A stretch of DNA of 64,000 nucleotides from assembly GCF_015832195.1 (NCBI RefSeq), contig NC_052020.1:60453888-60517887 (forward strand). The letters are read 5' to 3'. Origin of the DNA: Motacilla alba alba (lineage: Eukaryota > Chordata > Aves > Passeriformes > Motacillidae). Position 1 is the first letter of the stretch. Each line of letters starts with the position of its first letter. Of the stretch, positions 22,813-35,000 are shown in pieces. The notes under the pieces are model-generated. The model searched no databases. It was given only the letters and a program-made list of their open reading frames with translations, and was not told where the DNA came from. A program made the translations under genes and the position numbers.

Positions 22813-25719
22813 TTATTCCAAATCCAGCTCCAGCTCCAGCTTGGGCAGTGCCTCCTGAAGGACACGGAAGGTTGTTTCTTTCTCTCTGATCCCAGGAAGG
22901 TCACTCAGATACAAATATTCCAGGTTCCTGTAAATATTCAAAAAGAAAATGGGCGACTACTGTTGAATTGCTGACAGAGAAATTAATTCTACTGCAGTTT
23001 TTTTGAGAATTTTAAATGGTGGCTGGAAGGTTTGGTATTTTAAATGGTTATACTGGAAGTTTGTTTCTGAAGTGGGTGTTTGGGGTTTTTAGCTGCAGTA
23101 TCCAACTGCACCCCATTCCTGAGCACCCAGGTCTGTCCCAGACCCTGAGGGATGACAGGCAGCTGTGAGTGGAGAAGCACTGAAAGCTGCAGGACACAAA
23201 CTGTGTCAAACAGAGCTGGGCAGGAGAGGGCTCAGGAGCAGCAGCCAAGCTGAGCATGAACCACTTACCCTGGAGCCCACCCCAGCCACAGCCAGACTGC
23301 AGCCCCTGCAGGCAGCACAGTCCCAGTCCCAGTCCCAATCCCAGTCCCACAGAGCAGGGGGCTGTGGGAGCACTCAGTGCCTCACGTACGTCAGCTTGTG
23401 GAGTGCAAGGATGCCTTTGTCTGTGACGTTGCCACAGGAAATGATCTTCAGCTGCTGCAGACTCTTCTGGAGGTTGCTGGTCTCGCTGAGCCGCTGCAGA
23501 CACTGGTCCTGGATGTACATGCACTTCTCCAGCTTGATGTCTGTGACGTGCTCCAGGCCATCTGCAGGGGCACAAGGGAGGATTTGCTGCAGGATTCCAG
23601 GAGCAGCCTGATAGCACGGGGATTGAATGTTTCTAAAATCATGGAATATTCAGGGAGTTAGAAAGGAAGGATAGGCCTGGTAGGCCCTGGGACAATGTTA
23701 GGCTGCACCTGTATAGTCATTTAATGACTGTGATAAATGATAGGATTGTTAGATGAGATGATTGTTTGGTAATTGGATATAATTATTGTTTAATCAGAAC
23801 AAGAATCATGAGAAATTATGTGGGGGGGTTTGATGAAAATCACAAAATCCATGCTTGGATGAAATCAATGTGTACAACAGAACAATATAAGTTTAATAAT
23901 TAATATGTAGTTATATAACGATAAGGGTATAAAAACATGTTCATCCTGAACCCGTGTGGGAGTCAGATCTGGGGCTGCAGCCCTGACAGCCAGAGCTCTG
24001 CAGTGAGAGCACCTGCGTGCAATCACGCTGTGATGATGTGCTCCTGAACTCCAACAAACCCGTGCTGCTTGCTCTCGGTTTAATAACTGCCCCTAAAACC
24101 ACCCAGCAACACATTCCTTTTTACACGGGGGCTGTAACACAGTGAATCTCCAAAGTCCTTTTGTGGTACTTCAGATTTAGGAAAACCTTGGGGTTGGAAT
24201 CATTTCAGTAAGATTTCAAGAGCTTTGCAATGGGCAAGTAACAAAAAACCTGCACAATTTTGGGTAATGAACAGCGACTCTGACATAAGAAAGGGCTAAT
24301 GCCAGAAATTCAGGCTCCCTTGCTATGAAAAAATAAAACAGCCTGTTCCCATTTTGGTTTCTGTTATTTAAAGATCACCTGAAACACTTCAATCTCATAT
24401 TTTTAATAAGAGATTAATCTCTTTGTAAGAGTTTTAATAAGAGTTTAATCTCCTATTTTTAAGAGAATCTGCTTTTTGTCTTTAGACAAATAAAGACAAA
24501 AGACATCATAAATGCCTGGAGAATGAGCAGAATTACAACTTCAGAGCCACCAAAATCATCCCTTGGTGCAGAAGAAAAATAATATTTATAGTGCTTTTTG
24601 CTACGAACTCATCAAAATTCGTGGCACTATCTTAGTGCTACGGCCACTTCAGGTAAAAGCTGAAATCCCCAATGTCTTTCCACTTCACACCACACCTCCA
24701 GCAAAACCTTGGGGACTGATAAATATTTGCAAAGGGGGAAAAAACCCACAAATTATTTATCAGTATCTAGCTAAGGAACGAGAAGACCGCCCCCTCATTC
24801 ACATTCTGATGCAATTAAAACCCATTAAGAACGACCACCGCGTGTACGTTACCCAGGTAGTCAAATCCTCGGTACATGATGCAGGAGTCGGTGGCGTTGA
24901 TGGCTTCGATCCTGTACTTGCCCAGGGGACCCGTGGGGAGCCCGTTGTAGTCCTGCTGCCACTTGGGCGAGCCCTGGTACCTGACCAGGGCCCCGCAGCG
25001 CAGCAGCCACTCCGAGGCCGCCCGGTCGGGACCCACGGCTCGGATGCGCTCGTGGTCCACCCTGCAGGACACAGAGAGCGCCCAGAGCCCGCCTGGAGCG
25101 CGGCACAACCGCTCCGTGGACCACTGAAATGCTCCACAGCAAGGGTTTGCGAGGATGGGATTCACTAGAAATGGTTTACGGGGGAGTTTTGGATTGTGCG
25201 GCGCTCAGTCTGGCGAGAGGCTTTTCAACTTAAGCGGCAGGTGCTCTTTAGAAAACTGGACACAAATGTAACAGGACTAAACTCTGTTTCCTTCCGTGTA
25301 AGGAAAGAAAACTGCTACTGCTTAAGGTGAGTTTGGGGTCAAAGAAGAGCAGGATTGAGGGATGGGATCCATGTGGCCAGCTTGTCTTGGCCATTCCAGG
25401 GAAGGGGCAGAGCCAACACCTTCCTGTGGAAGGTCACGGCTTTGGAAGGGGAAGCAGATACGGAATGACCCCTTGTCAACAACCAACATGCGATCTGAGG
25501 AGAAAGAGGAGCATTCGTGACAAAAAACGCTTTCTGCAGCGTACGGACTTGATTGTTCCGCTTCACAAACCGCGCAGAGAATTTGAGGGATCTGAAAGTT
25601 AATCATTAACCAGCGACTCACTCTTACTTGTTGAACACGGCATTCAGCCATCCCCAGAAGGCTCTACAACTGCCCGGCGGCAGCGGCGGCTTCCTCAAGA
25701 GCGTCCCCAAGGCCATCAT
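22813..25719 (-). CDS. DMAC2L: DMAC2L / ATP5S, distal membrane-arm assembly component 2-like (complete, four coding exons)
   Basis: DMAC2L (formerly ATP5S, ATP synthase coupling factor B) is a small mitochondrial leucine-rich-repeat-like protein. Minus-strand exons in order: 25719-25628, 25061-24853, 23561-23390 and 22927-22813 (TAA at 22815-22813). They total 588 bases, 195 codons plus stop; mammalian forms are about 200-215. Exon 1 encodes an N-terminal region rich in Leu, Pro, Arg and Lys, compatible with mitochondrial import, then AFWGWLNAVFNK. Exon 2 has GPDRAASEWLLRCGALVRYQ and NATDSCIM. Exons 3-4 carry the LRR-like part with IISCGNVTDKGILALHKL and YLYLSDLPGIREKE. The first of two adjacent ATGs is preceded in frame by a TAA 13 codons upstream, which fixes the start. 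Donors and acceptors (for example GTAAGA, GTAACG, GTACGT) close phase at every join. It is divergent from L2HGDH across 302 bp. Confidence 0.95.
23319..23350. repeat. (CCCAGT)n microsatellite
   Basis: Five imperfect CCCAGT/CCCAAT hexamers about 40 bp beyond the donor of DMAC2L exon 3. Confidence 0.8.
23670..24115 (+). mobile_element. possible solo LTR in DMAC2L intron 2
   Basis: AT-rich 5' half with GGTATAAAAA (TATA-like, about 23926) followed by a short GC-rich leader-like segment, laid out like U3-R-U5 of a retroviral LTR. No gag/pol/env remnants. The ends are approximate. Confidence 0.4.
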
Positions 25720-26021
25720 CACCTTCTTGCAGACGGGAGAGGGGAAAGGCAGCTGTTACTCAGCGGCAGCGGCAGCAGCAGGGCCAGGCCGTGCCGCCCG
25801 CAAGGCCTGACCGCGGCTGTGAGCGAGCCCGGCGGGGCCCGCGGCTGCAGGGGGGGCCGTCACCGCCCCCGGGCTGCCCCCGGCGCCGAGCGGCCGAACC
25901 TTGCCCGGCGGAGCGGAGCAGGAGGGGCAGGGGCAGGGGCAGCAGCAGCAGGAGGAGAGGAGGAGAGGAGGAGGAGAGGAGGAGGCGCGGCCGCGGCCCC
26001 GGCGCTCCCTCCGCCCCCAAG
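25720..26021. promoter_or_regulatory. shared head-to-head promoter of DMAC2L and L2HGDH
   Basis: Only 302 bp separate the two divergent ATGs. The interval is CpG-dense, has no TATA box, and contains GC-box-like GGGGCAGGGGCAGG runs plus a GGAGGA purine tract at 25920-25985. This is the usual form of a bidirectional housekeeping promoter; both products are mitochondrial. Bidirectional transcription is inferred from layout. Confidence 0.7.
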
Positions 26022-29000
26022 ATGGCGGCGGCGCTGAGGGGCCGCGCGGGCCCGGGCGCGGCGGCGGCGCTGTGGCGGCTCCAGAGCCGGCGGCGCAGGT
26101 GAGGCCGGGGCAGCGGGGCGGGCCCGCCGCACGCTGCCCCTGACCCTAACCCTGTCTCTTCCCCTGTCCTAGACCCTTACCTTCACTTTATCCTTGTCCC
26201 CTATCCCTGTGATTTCCCCTCTCGCCTCACCCCTTCCCCTCTCTTTTTACCTTTACTCATCTCCTTCCCCTATCCCTTTCCGTATCGTTTTTCCCTATCC
26301 TTTCCCCCATCCCCTGTCCCTCTGTCCCGTATCCTCTATGTTTGCTATATCACCTTTTCCTCTCTCCTATATCCCCTATATCCTTTATCTGCTGTCTCTA
26401 TCATTTCCCCCTTTACATTATTAACCACCTCTATCCCCTTTCCTCTATCCCGTTTTCCTTTCCCCTATATCCTGTTTATTCCTTATATCCCCTTCCTTTA
26501 TATCCCCTCTCCCTATCGTATCCCCTTTCCCTCTCCCCTCTATTTCTGACATCCCCTGTCCCCACCCTTTCCCCCTATCCCTTGTCCCTGTCCCCATCCC
26601 CAGGCCGTGCTGATGCCGTGTCCGTGTCCCTGCAGCTCCCCTGTCCCTGTCCCTTGTCCCTGTCCCCATCCCCGGGCCGTGCTGATGCCGTGTCCGTGTC
26701 CCTGCAGCTCCCCTATCCCTGTCCCTGTCCCCATCCCCGGGCTGTGCTGATGCCGTGTCCGTGTCCCTGCAGCTCGTTCGACGTGGCCGTGGTGGGCGCG
26801 GGGATCGTGGGCCTGGCCGTGGCCCGGGAGCTCATCCAGCGCCATCCCTCGCTGGCCTTGGCCGTGCTGGAGAAGGAGCAGGAGCTGGGTACGGAGTGGG
26901 ACAGGGAGCCACAGCCACAGGAGGCTGTGCCCGAGGAGACGCTGCCACAGCCTCAGCATCCCACGGATATCTGTGTGCAGGGGTCAGGAGCTGAGGGGGA
27001 GCTGCTGCCCTTGTTGTTGGAGTGGGTGATGGATTTCTCATTTCCAAGCCAGGCTGGACAGGGCTTGGAGCAGCCTGGGGTAGGGGGAGGTGTCCCTGAG
27101 CATGGCAGGGGTGGGATGGGGTGATCTCTAAAGTCCCATCCCAAACCATCCTGGGGTTCTGTGATAACTCTCACAGAATTCCCAGAATCACTGGGTTGGG
27201 AGAGACCTTCAGGATCAAGTCCAACCCAGCCCCAACAGCTCAACTCAACCCTGGCCCCCAGTGCCACATCCAGGCTCTGTTAAACACACCCAGGGATGGT
27301 GACTGCACCACCTCCCCAGGCAGAACATCCCAGAACTTTATCACCCTTTCCATGAAAAACTTTCTCCTAACATCCACACTTGGTGCAGCTTGAGGCTGCA
27401 TGTCAGTGCCCAGACTCTCCCCTGCCAGGGATTTCTTCCACCCTTCTCCCAAGGCCACGTCCTTCAGCAGAGTTGTCCTCAGGCTGTGCTCCTCTGCTGG
27501 GCTGCAGATTGGGAGTTTGAAGTTAAAACCTGCGGAGCGTTGCTGCTGCACGGTGTGTGCTGTGAACGTAACTGCCAGTTAAATCGGATCAATGATTCGC
27601 GAGAGCCAAATTATGGTAAAATAACAAAATATAAATTCTATTTCGCGTTCGAATGACAAAATCAACAAAATTTGGGTCAGCCACGAATCAGACAGAGTCT
27701 AGCCCGGGACTGGGCTCTGGGTGTCACACGCACACAGCTCTGAGCCCCTGCATGCATCAGCGTGGTCATGGCACACCATAGCCGTGTCTGAGGCCAGTTC
27801 TTAGACTCTTTTTCTCGCCGCAGGCCAGGATGTCCTGTGTCCTTTTCTTAATCAAGTGAGTCCCAAAGCTTCTCCTGTCCCAGGATAAAGCTATCAGGTG
27901 GAAGATGGTCCAGCTCTCGATGTCTCGGGAATAATTCATTGGCTTCTTGTCTCCTGCTAGACAGAGCTTGAGATACACAAAACCCACCTCTGGGAAATAC
28001 ACAAGCTAAACAGTCCCTTCCTGGCAGTTCTTTGCATGTTAAGGGATTTCCCAGAAACAGACCACAGGCCTGAATGGATTACCATGGACATGTCATCTCC
28101 CCTGGCTGTCTGCAGCCAGGTGTGCCACTGATGGCTGACTCTTTACTTGGTTAAAATTTCTGAAACCCTGTGCCGCTTCCCCTCCTTCACGTGTAAGTGT
28201 AGTCAGGCTGTGTGTGGTGTGTGTTTGACAGCAGGTTTCCCAACCCCTGCAAGCCACTTCCCTTAGCTTTTGGGAACTTGCCTGGGCAAGCCTCCTGTGA
28301 CAGTGAGATAGACCCGAATTTTCCATAACCACTCTAAACTTATTCTATTATCTTCACATCTTTAACTATATTATATTCATCACGTCATTTTATTTTCTCA
28401 CGAGTTTTGACCCGTTTATAACAGTGTGCAAGCTGCAGTGTGGCTGCTGGGGCTGCAGCAGCTCGGGAATGGCAGGACAGAGGACACGGAGGGTGAATAA
28501 CCAGCATAAGGAATAGTGCAGCTTCTGGGAGGGCACAGGCGGGTCCTGCATGGAGCTGGCAGAATCCCAAGGGACAGACCTCAGTGATTAACTCCTAACA
28601 GGACCTGTGAGCCCAAAATCTTGTCTTAAATAGCTCCATCAGCCTGGCTATGACTTGCTTTGGAGATGTTCCATGAGTGATAGAAAATGAGTGTTTATCC
28701 CCAAGACACACAGCTGTGTGAGTGCCGAGCAGGAATGACCTTTGGCCATCCACACCTTAAAGAGGGGCAAGAACCTGACCAAATGACTTCAGTAAAAATG
28801 TTTGTGGTGTTTTTCACCTGTATTTTATCGATTTGCAAAGAGGAAATAGCAACCTAATCCAGTTCACAAATACTCAAAAATCCTGCCAGGCCTGCTAGCA
28901 TGTCCAAAGGAATTGTGGATTGCACAGATACTATGTTAGATGAGGCCCTAGGAGATGCAGTTCATTGTAAAAATTGGATTTTAAAATTTAATTTTAGCTT

Positions 29001-32000
29001 GTTTTGATTGATTGGTTTGTTCTTGAAGGAAAAAATTGTTGTTTTAGGGTTTTTTTCCCTGTTCAGGCTGTGATGGATTATCATTAAGCAGAGCTGGCTG
29101 TGTCAGTGTTTCTCTAACCTTTTGAGGCCAGGGGAGGAATTAATGGTGCAGTTCTCTCACTTGATCATCCCTTAAAATGCTGATTTAAGGCAGGACCTCA
29201 ATTAACTCACTTTTCTGACAGCAGAAGTGATTAAGTGGGAACAAATGAGTTCTAACAACGTGTTCTTCTTTCTCTTTAGCCCATCACCAGAGTGGACACA
29301 ACAGTGGTGTGATCCACAGTGGGATTTACTACACCCCTGGCTCCCTGAAGGCCAAGCTGTGCGTGCAGGGGGCAGCCCTGTGCTACAAATACTGCGACCA
29401 GAAGGGGATTCCCTACAAGCAGTGTGGGAAGGTACAGGAATCCCTGTGATTCCCTGCTTTACCTGGAAACTGGAGCTCTGTGATGTGTGGTACCACACGG
29501 GGCACAGGCCTGCTTGTGGCTTTTCTCCCCACTCTCCAAGCTGCAGATAGTTTTATTCAGAAATGTGTGTAATGTACATAATCCCCTCCTGCCCTCAAAT
29601 CACCCCTTCCTGCTGATGAGTCTCAGTTTGGGAGAAGGGTTTTCATGATCTCCCCACCGTGTCTTCGTGCTCTGAAGCATTTTTAATTCAGTGCAATTTT
29701 TAATTTGGTGCAAGGGGAGAACCAGGGCTGGGCAGAGCATGCCAGGTGTGGTGAGGCTCAGGGAAACAGAGCTCTGTATCCATGTCCCAGTTGTTCCTAG
29801 CACTCCCTTCAGGTTTTTGGTCTCTCACTGGGCACTGAGCTGCTGTTTCCACAGGACTGTCTATCCTGACCCCAAGGTTTTGGCCCTGAGGGATAAATTT
29901 GAGTTCCGTGGTTTTTCTCGGAGCTGTGTCTGGTCCGTGCTCCCTCTGCTGCCACGCCGGGCACAGGGTGGCACTGTGGGTCCGTGCAGCAGCACACCCG
30001 AGGGGACAGCCTGCTCAAAGCTCCTGGCCTGAAGGGGTCGGCTGGAGCCTGGGGGAGCTGAATTTGTGTCTTTTGTACCAACAGCAGGGTGGCAGCAGGA
30101 GCAGGGCAGAGCCTGTCCCCTGTGCTGGCACTTCTGCGCCACCTCCAGTGCTGGGGACAGCTCTGGGCTCCTCACAGCAAAGCCACAGGAGGGACTGGAG
30201 CATGTCCAGGGAAGGGAAAGGAGCTGGGAAGGGAATGGAGCACCAGGAGAGGCTGAGGGAGCTGGGAAGGGGCTCAGCCTGGAGCAAAGGAGGCTCAGGG
30301 GGGACCTTGTGGCTCTGCACAGCTCCTGCCAGGAGGGAGGTCGGGCTCTGCTCCAGGGAACAGGGACAGGAGCAGAGGGAATCACCTCAAGTTGCACCAC
30401 GAAGCTTTAGCTTTGATACTGGGGGAAATTCCTTCCTGAAAGGTTTGTCCAGCCCTGGCACAGCTGCCCAGGGCAGTGCTGGGCTCACCATCCCTGGAGG
30501 GATTTACAATCCATGTGGGTGTGGCCCTGGGGGACAGGGGTCAGTGGTGGCCTTGGCAGTGCTGAGGGATCAGTTGGACTCTTACAGAGCTTTTCCAACC
30601 CCAACAATTCCATGACGCTCCCCTGGCAGTGCATTCCAGGGAAGATAATGGTGCAGCTTCACCAGCTGTCCCTAGAGCAGCCCCAGGCTTGAGGAGCTTC
30701 CCAGCTGTGGGGTGCCAGAGCAGACCTGGCATGGCAGGACCATGGTGTGTGCACACCTGGCACAGGTACTTCTGTCTGGAGTTATCTCCTGGGATAGCTG
30801 GGAACAGGCTCCTGGTTAAATGAATCTGGTGCAGTTCCACTCAGAGCGTGTCAGAACATGTCCTCACTCTCTTATCCAGGCTCTTGGAGCTTTGAACATC
30901 TTGGGTCGAGTTCAGCTTTACTCCTGACAGCATCCCAGTGGATCTTTCAATTCAAATTCTCTTCTCTCACACGCAGACTTGTAGTCTCAGGCTGCTTCTG
31001 GCAAATATTGTGGATTGATTTGAACTCAAACTACAGTTTAGCATTTGTTTATTGTTTCTCTGTGATATATTAGTGCTTCCTCAGCCACAGAATTCTGTGC
31101 ATTTAATGGCAGCAACCACTCTTTGCCCCCTGGATTTACTGTTCACTCGTTCACTGTTGCTTGTGCTTGATGCCAAACTTGCCCTGCTCTGTTTTGCTCA
31201 CTGCTGTGCCTTTTGTTCCTCTCCCCAAGCTGATCGTGGCCGTGGAACAGGATGAAATTCCACGGCTCAAAGCTCTGTATGAGAGGGGGCTGCAGAACAA
31301 CGTCCCCGGGCTGAAACTCATTGGAGCCAAGGAGATCCAGGAGAAGGAGCCCTTCTGCAGGGTAAGGGGGGGCCGTGCTTCTAATTAGCTGATTGTAAGA
31401 GCTTCTGATTCTAATTGTAAGAGCTGTTTCTCAGGTGAAAACATCTTTTAATGTAACACAAATCCTTTTCTGGCCTTGAGGTTCAAGTTCAGAAGAGGCT
31501 GGAAATTCCTTCCCGTCCATAAAAGTGGATTTGGGTCAAGCCCATCTCAGAGCAGTTGGTGAGGTTGTTAGGTAGCGCTTCCCAGCCTGTTTGTTTTCAC
31601 AGCAGGAGGAATGTGTGGAGCGTGTGGAACACAGCTTTGTTACTGATGGTTTGTCTTTGTTTGAAAGGAGAAGCTGGGTGTGAATTCCCTGTGCTGTGTC
31701 ACCTGGCAGCTCGCTCTGCTGCAGCTCTGTCCCTTAGGAGTGGCTGTAGGTACAGACAGAAATCTTCTGGAAAAGAATCTTTTTCAATCTTTTCATTTTC
31801 CCCGTGAACCTTTTGGATCTGCTCCTTAAAACATCCTTGGAGTGCTCCACATCCAGCTGGACACGAGGGAACGCAGCAGCACTCCCTTCCCGGGCAGTGC
31901 AAGATTCCAGATGAAATATCCCAGCCCTCACTCTTGCTGTGTCTCTGAAACCTTGCCAGGGACTGATGGCCCTCGATTCCCCCTACACTGGCATTGTGGA

Positions 32001-35000
32001 TTACAAACAGGTGGCCCAGTCCTATGCCAGAGACTTCCAGGAAGCAGGGGGGACAATCCTGACGGATTTTGAAGTCACAAGCGTGGAGATGGCCAAAGAG
32101 AGTCCTGCAGAAAGCGAAGATGGTAAGGCTGGATCGTTTTTGCCCTCAGTTTGCTACAAAGATTTTGTTCAATTGTTTCAGCTGAAATGACATTTCTGAA
32201 TCTTTCTGTCCCCTAGGCATGAGAAAAAAGGCAAAATTATCTCAGTGAGGGTATTCAGCAAACTCACTTGGGTTTTTTTTGCAGGCAGGTCACCCTTCAG
32301 CTGAAACATTTAAAGCTGATGGAAGAAAGTGAGAGTAAAATGGAGAAATAAAGTTGTTCCCTCCTCTTAAAATCAGAATTTATCTGAATCTTGCGTGTTT
32401 ATTCTTGTGATAGTGATTTTCCTTACCCCGAAGGCAGGTTGGATCTGTGCTGGCACACAGAGGGAAGAATAAAACCCCTGTTAATTAATAAATACAGTCA
32501 TGTCCAACAACGTTAATTATGACAAGAGTAGCTCTTGCATAGCTTGGAAGATATTCCAGAGGAAAATTCCTTCCTGGTGACAAGCTGCTTGTTCTGTCAG
32601 CTCTGCTTGTTCCAATAATTCCTCTCTTGTCTAATTCCCTTTCAGGGCTGAAGTACCCAGTCATTGTCAGGAGCAAAAAGGTAAGGGTGAAAAAGAAGCT
32701 TGCATTCCTTCCAGGAAGCTGCTTCTCCTTTTCTTCAGTTTTTTTTTTTCTTTTTTCTTGTGAATTAATAATTAAAAAAAAAAAAAGATTAAAAATCTGC
32801 TGTTCAGCAACACGACCAGCTTGATAAAACAGCTGCAGTCAGTTCTGCAATGATAAATAGAAATAAATAATGATGATGATGATGATGTCAAATATGAAAC
32901 CATAGCTTCCTGCTGCCTGGCATTTCACATCCCCTGTCTGCTCTGTTTGCACAGTCTGATGCTCGTGCTTCCATGACTCCTTTCTGACTCGTTCAGCTGC
33001 TGACAAACAGACACCTCACGTTCACTGCCGGGCTCTGGCAGCCGTGAGATGATGAGGAGGCTTTGGGCATCATTTTATTGGCATTTTATCAGCAGAGCTG
33101 CTGCAGGTTCAGGTGGGAACATCTGCAACCCACCCAACTCCACAGCCCCTCTGGTCATCTTCCCATTTCATTCTGCTTTTTTTCTCCTATTTTTTTTTTT
33201 TTTGCTCTTTCAATAAAAAGAGCAAAATAATAAATAAAATAAAAATAAAAAGTAGCTTCCAAAATCTGTTAAGATTTTTTTTGCACCAAACAGATATTTT
33301 TTTTCATGCAGATATTTATCAGTTGAAAAAAAAATCAATATCAAGTTGAAAATAAATATTTAAAAGCAGATAGGAAGCTAAATAAGTAGATAATAGGTTT
33401 TGATTTTGATGGATTTATTTATTTGGATGGTAAAGGTGTTTCATGTTTAGCAGCTCTCCAGACCTGTGTGCTGTCAGTCTGTGTAGCTGCTCCCACCCTG
33501 TGGGGTCAAATCAATGAACATCTTTATTTCACTTATTTAAATAAATTATTTTTTAAAAATAAGTTAAATAAATTGTATTTATTTAAATAAATGCCTGTAG
33601 GGCTTTTCTGGGTGTTTTTTTAGCAGATAAATAGAATTTTGATGTGTTTTGGGTTTTTTTTAATAAGTGAAATAATTTTTAATATAAGTTAAATAATTTT
33701 AAAATATTTTTAATAAGTTAAATAAATTTTATTTCTTTAAATACACCCCTGTGGGGTTTCTGGGTGTTTTTAATCAGACCCATAGAATTGTGCTGTGTTT
33801 TTTCGGTTTATTTAAAGAAATCAATTTTATTTCTTTACATAAACACCTGTGAGGTTTTTGGGTGTTTTTTTATCAGAACAATAGAATTTTGATGTATTTT
33901 GTTGGTTTTATTTAAATAAATCAATTTTATTTCTTTAAATAAACGCCTGTGAGGTTTCTGGGTGTTTTTTAATCAGATCAATAGAATTGTGATATGTTTT
34001 GGTTTTTAAAAGAAGTTAAATCAATTTTATTTCTTTAAATAAATACCTTTGGGGATTTTTGGGTGGTGTCTTATCAGATTAATAAAATTTTGATATGTTT
34101 TGTTTTTTTTTTAAATAAATGAAATATTTTTTTTTAATAATTGAAATAATTTAAAGGTGTCCCTGTGGGGTTCTGGGTGTGTTTCTCAGCCCATGGACCA
34201 TGCTGTGCTTTGCTGGTTTTATTTAAATAAATCCATTTTATTTCTGTAATCCACCCCTGTGTGTTCCGGGTGTTTCTCAGCCCATGGACTGTGCTTTGTT
34301 GGTTTTTTTAGTTAAATCCATTTGATTTATTTAAATAAACCCCTGTGTGTTTCGGGTGTGTTTGTCAGCCCGTGGACTGTGCTGTGCTTTGCTGGTTTAT
34401 TTAAATAAATCAGTTTTATTTATTTAAATAAACCCCTGTGTGTTCCGGGTGTTTCTCAGCCCATGGACCGTGCTGTGTTTTGTTGGTTTATTTAAATAAA
34501 TCAATTTTATTTATTTAAATAAACCCCTGTGTGTTCTGGGTGTTTCTCAGCCCATGGACTGTGCTGTGTTTTGTTGGTTTTTTTAGTTAAATCAATTTGA
34601 TTTCTGTGAATCCAGCCCTGTGGGGTTCCGGGTGTTTGTCAGCCCACGGACTGTGCTGTGCTTTGTTGGTTTATTTAAATAAATCCGTTTTATTTATTTA
34701 AATAAACCCCTGTAGTGTTTCGGGTGTGTTTCTCAGCCCATGGACTGTGCTGTGCTTTGCTGGTTTTATTAAAATAAATCCATTTGATTTCTGTAATCCA
34801 CCCCTGTGTGTTCCGGGTGTTTGTCAGCCCATGGACCGTGCTGTGCTGTGCTGGTTTATTTAAGTAAATCGGTTTGATTTATTTAAATACCCCCCGTGTG
34901 TCCCGGCTGTTCCCGAGCCCATGGACTGTGCTGTGCTGGTTTATTTAAGTAAATCGGTTTGATTTATTTAAATACCCCCCGTGTGTCCCGGCTGTTCCCG

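Noticed and set aside
24563..25168. 201-codon plus-strand open frame
   Set aside because: Antisense to DMAC2L exon 2, whose minus-strand reading is conserved and correctly spliced.
26342..27124. 260-codon open frame in L2HGDH intron 1 to exon 2
   Set aside because: Mostly the polypyrimidine tract read as Ser/Pro/Leu repeats; only its 3' part from 26773 is true coding sequence.
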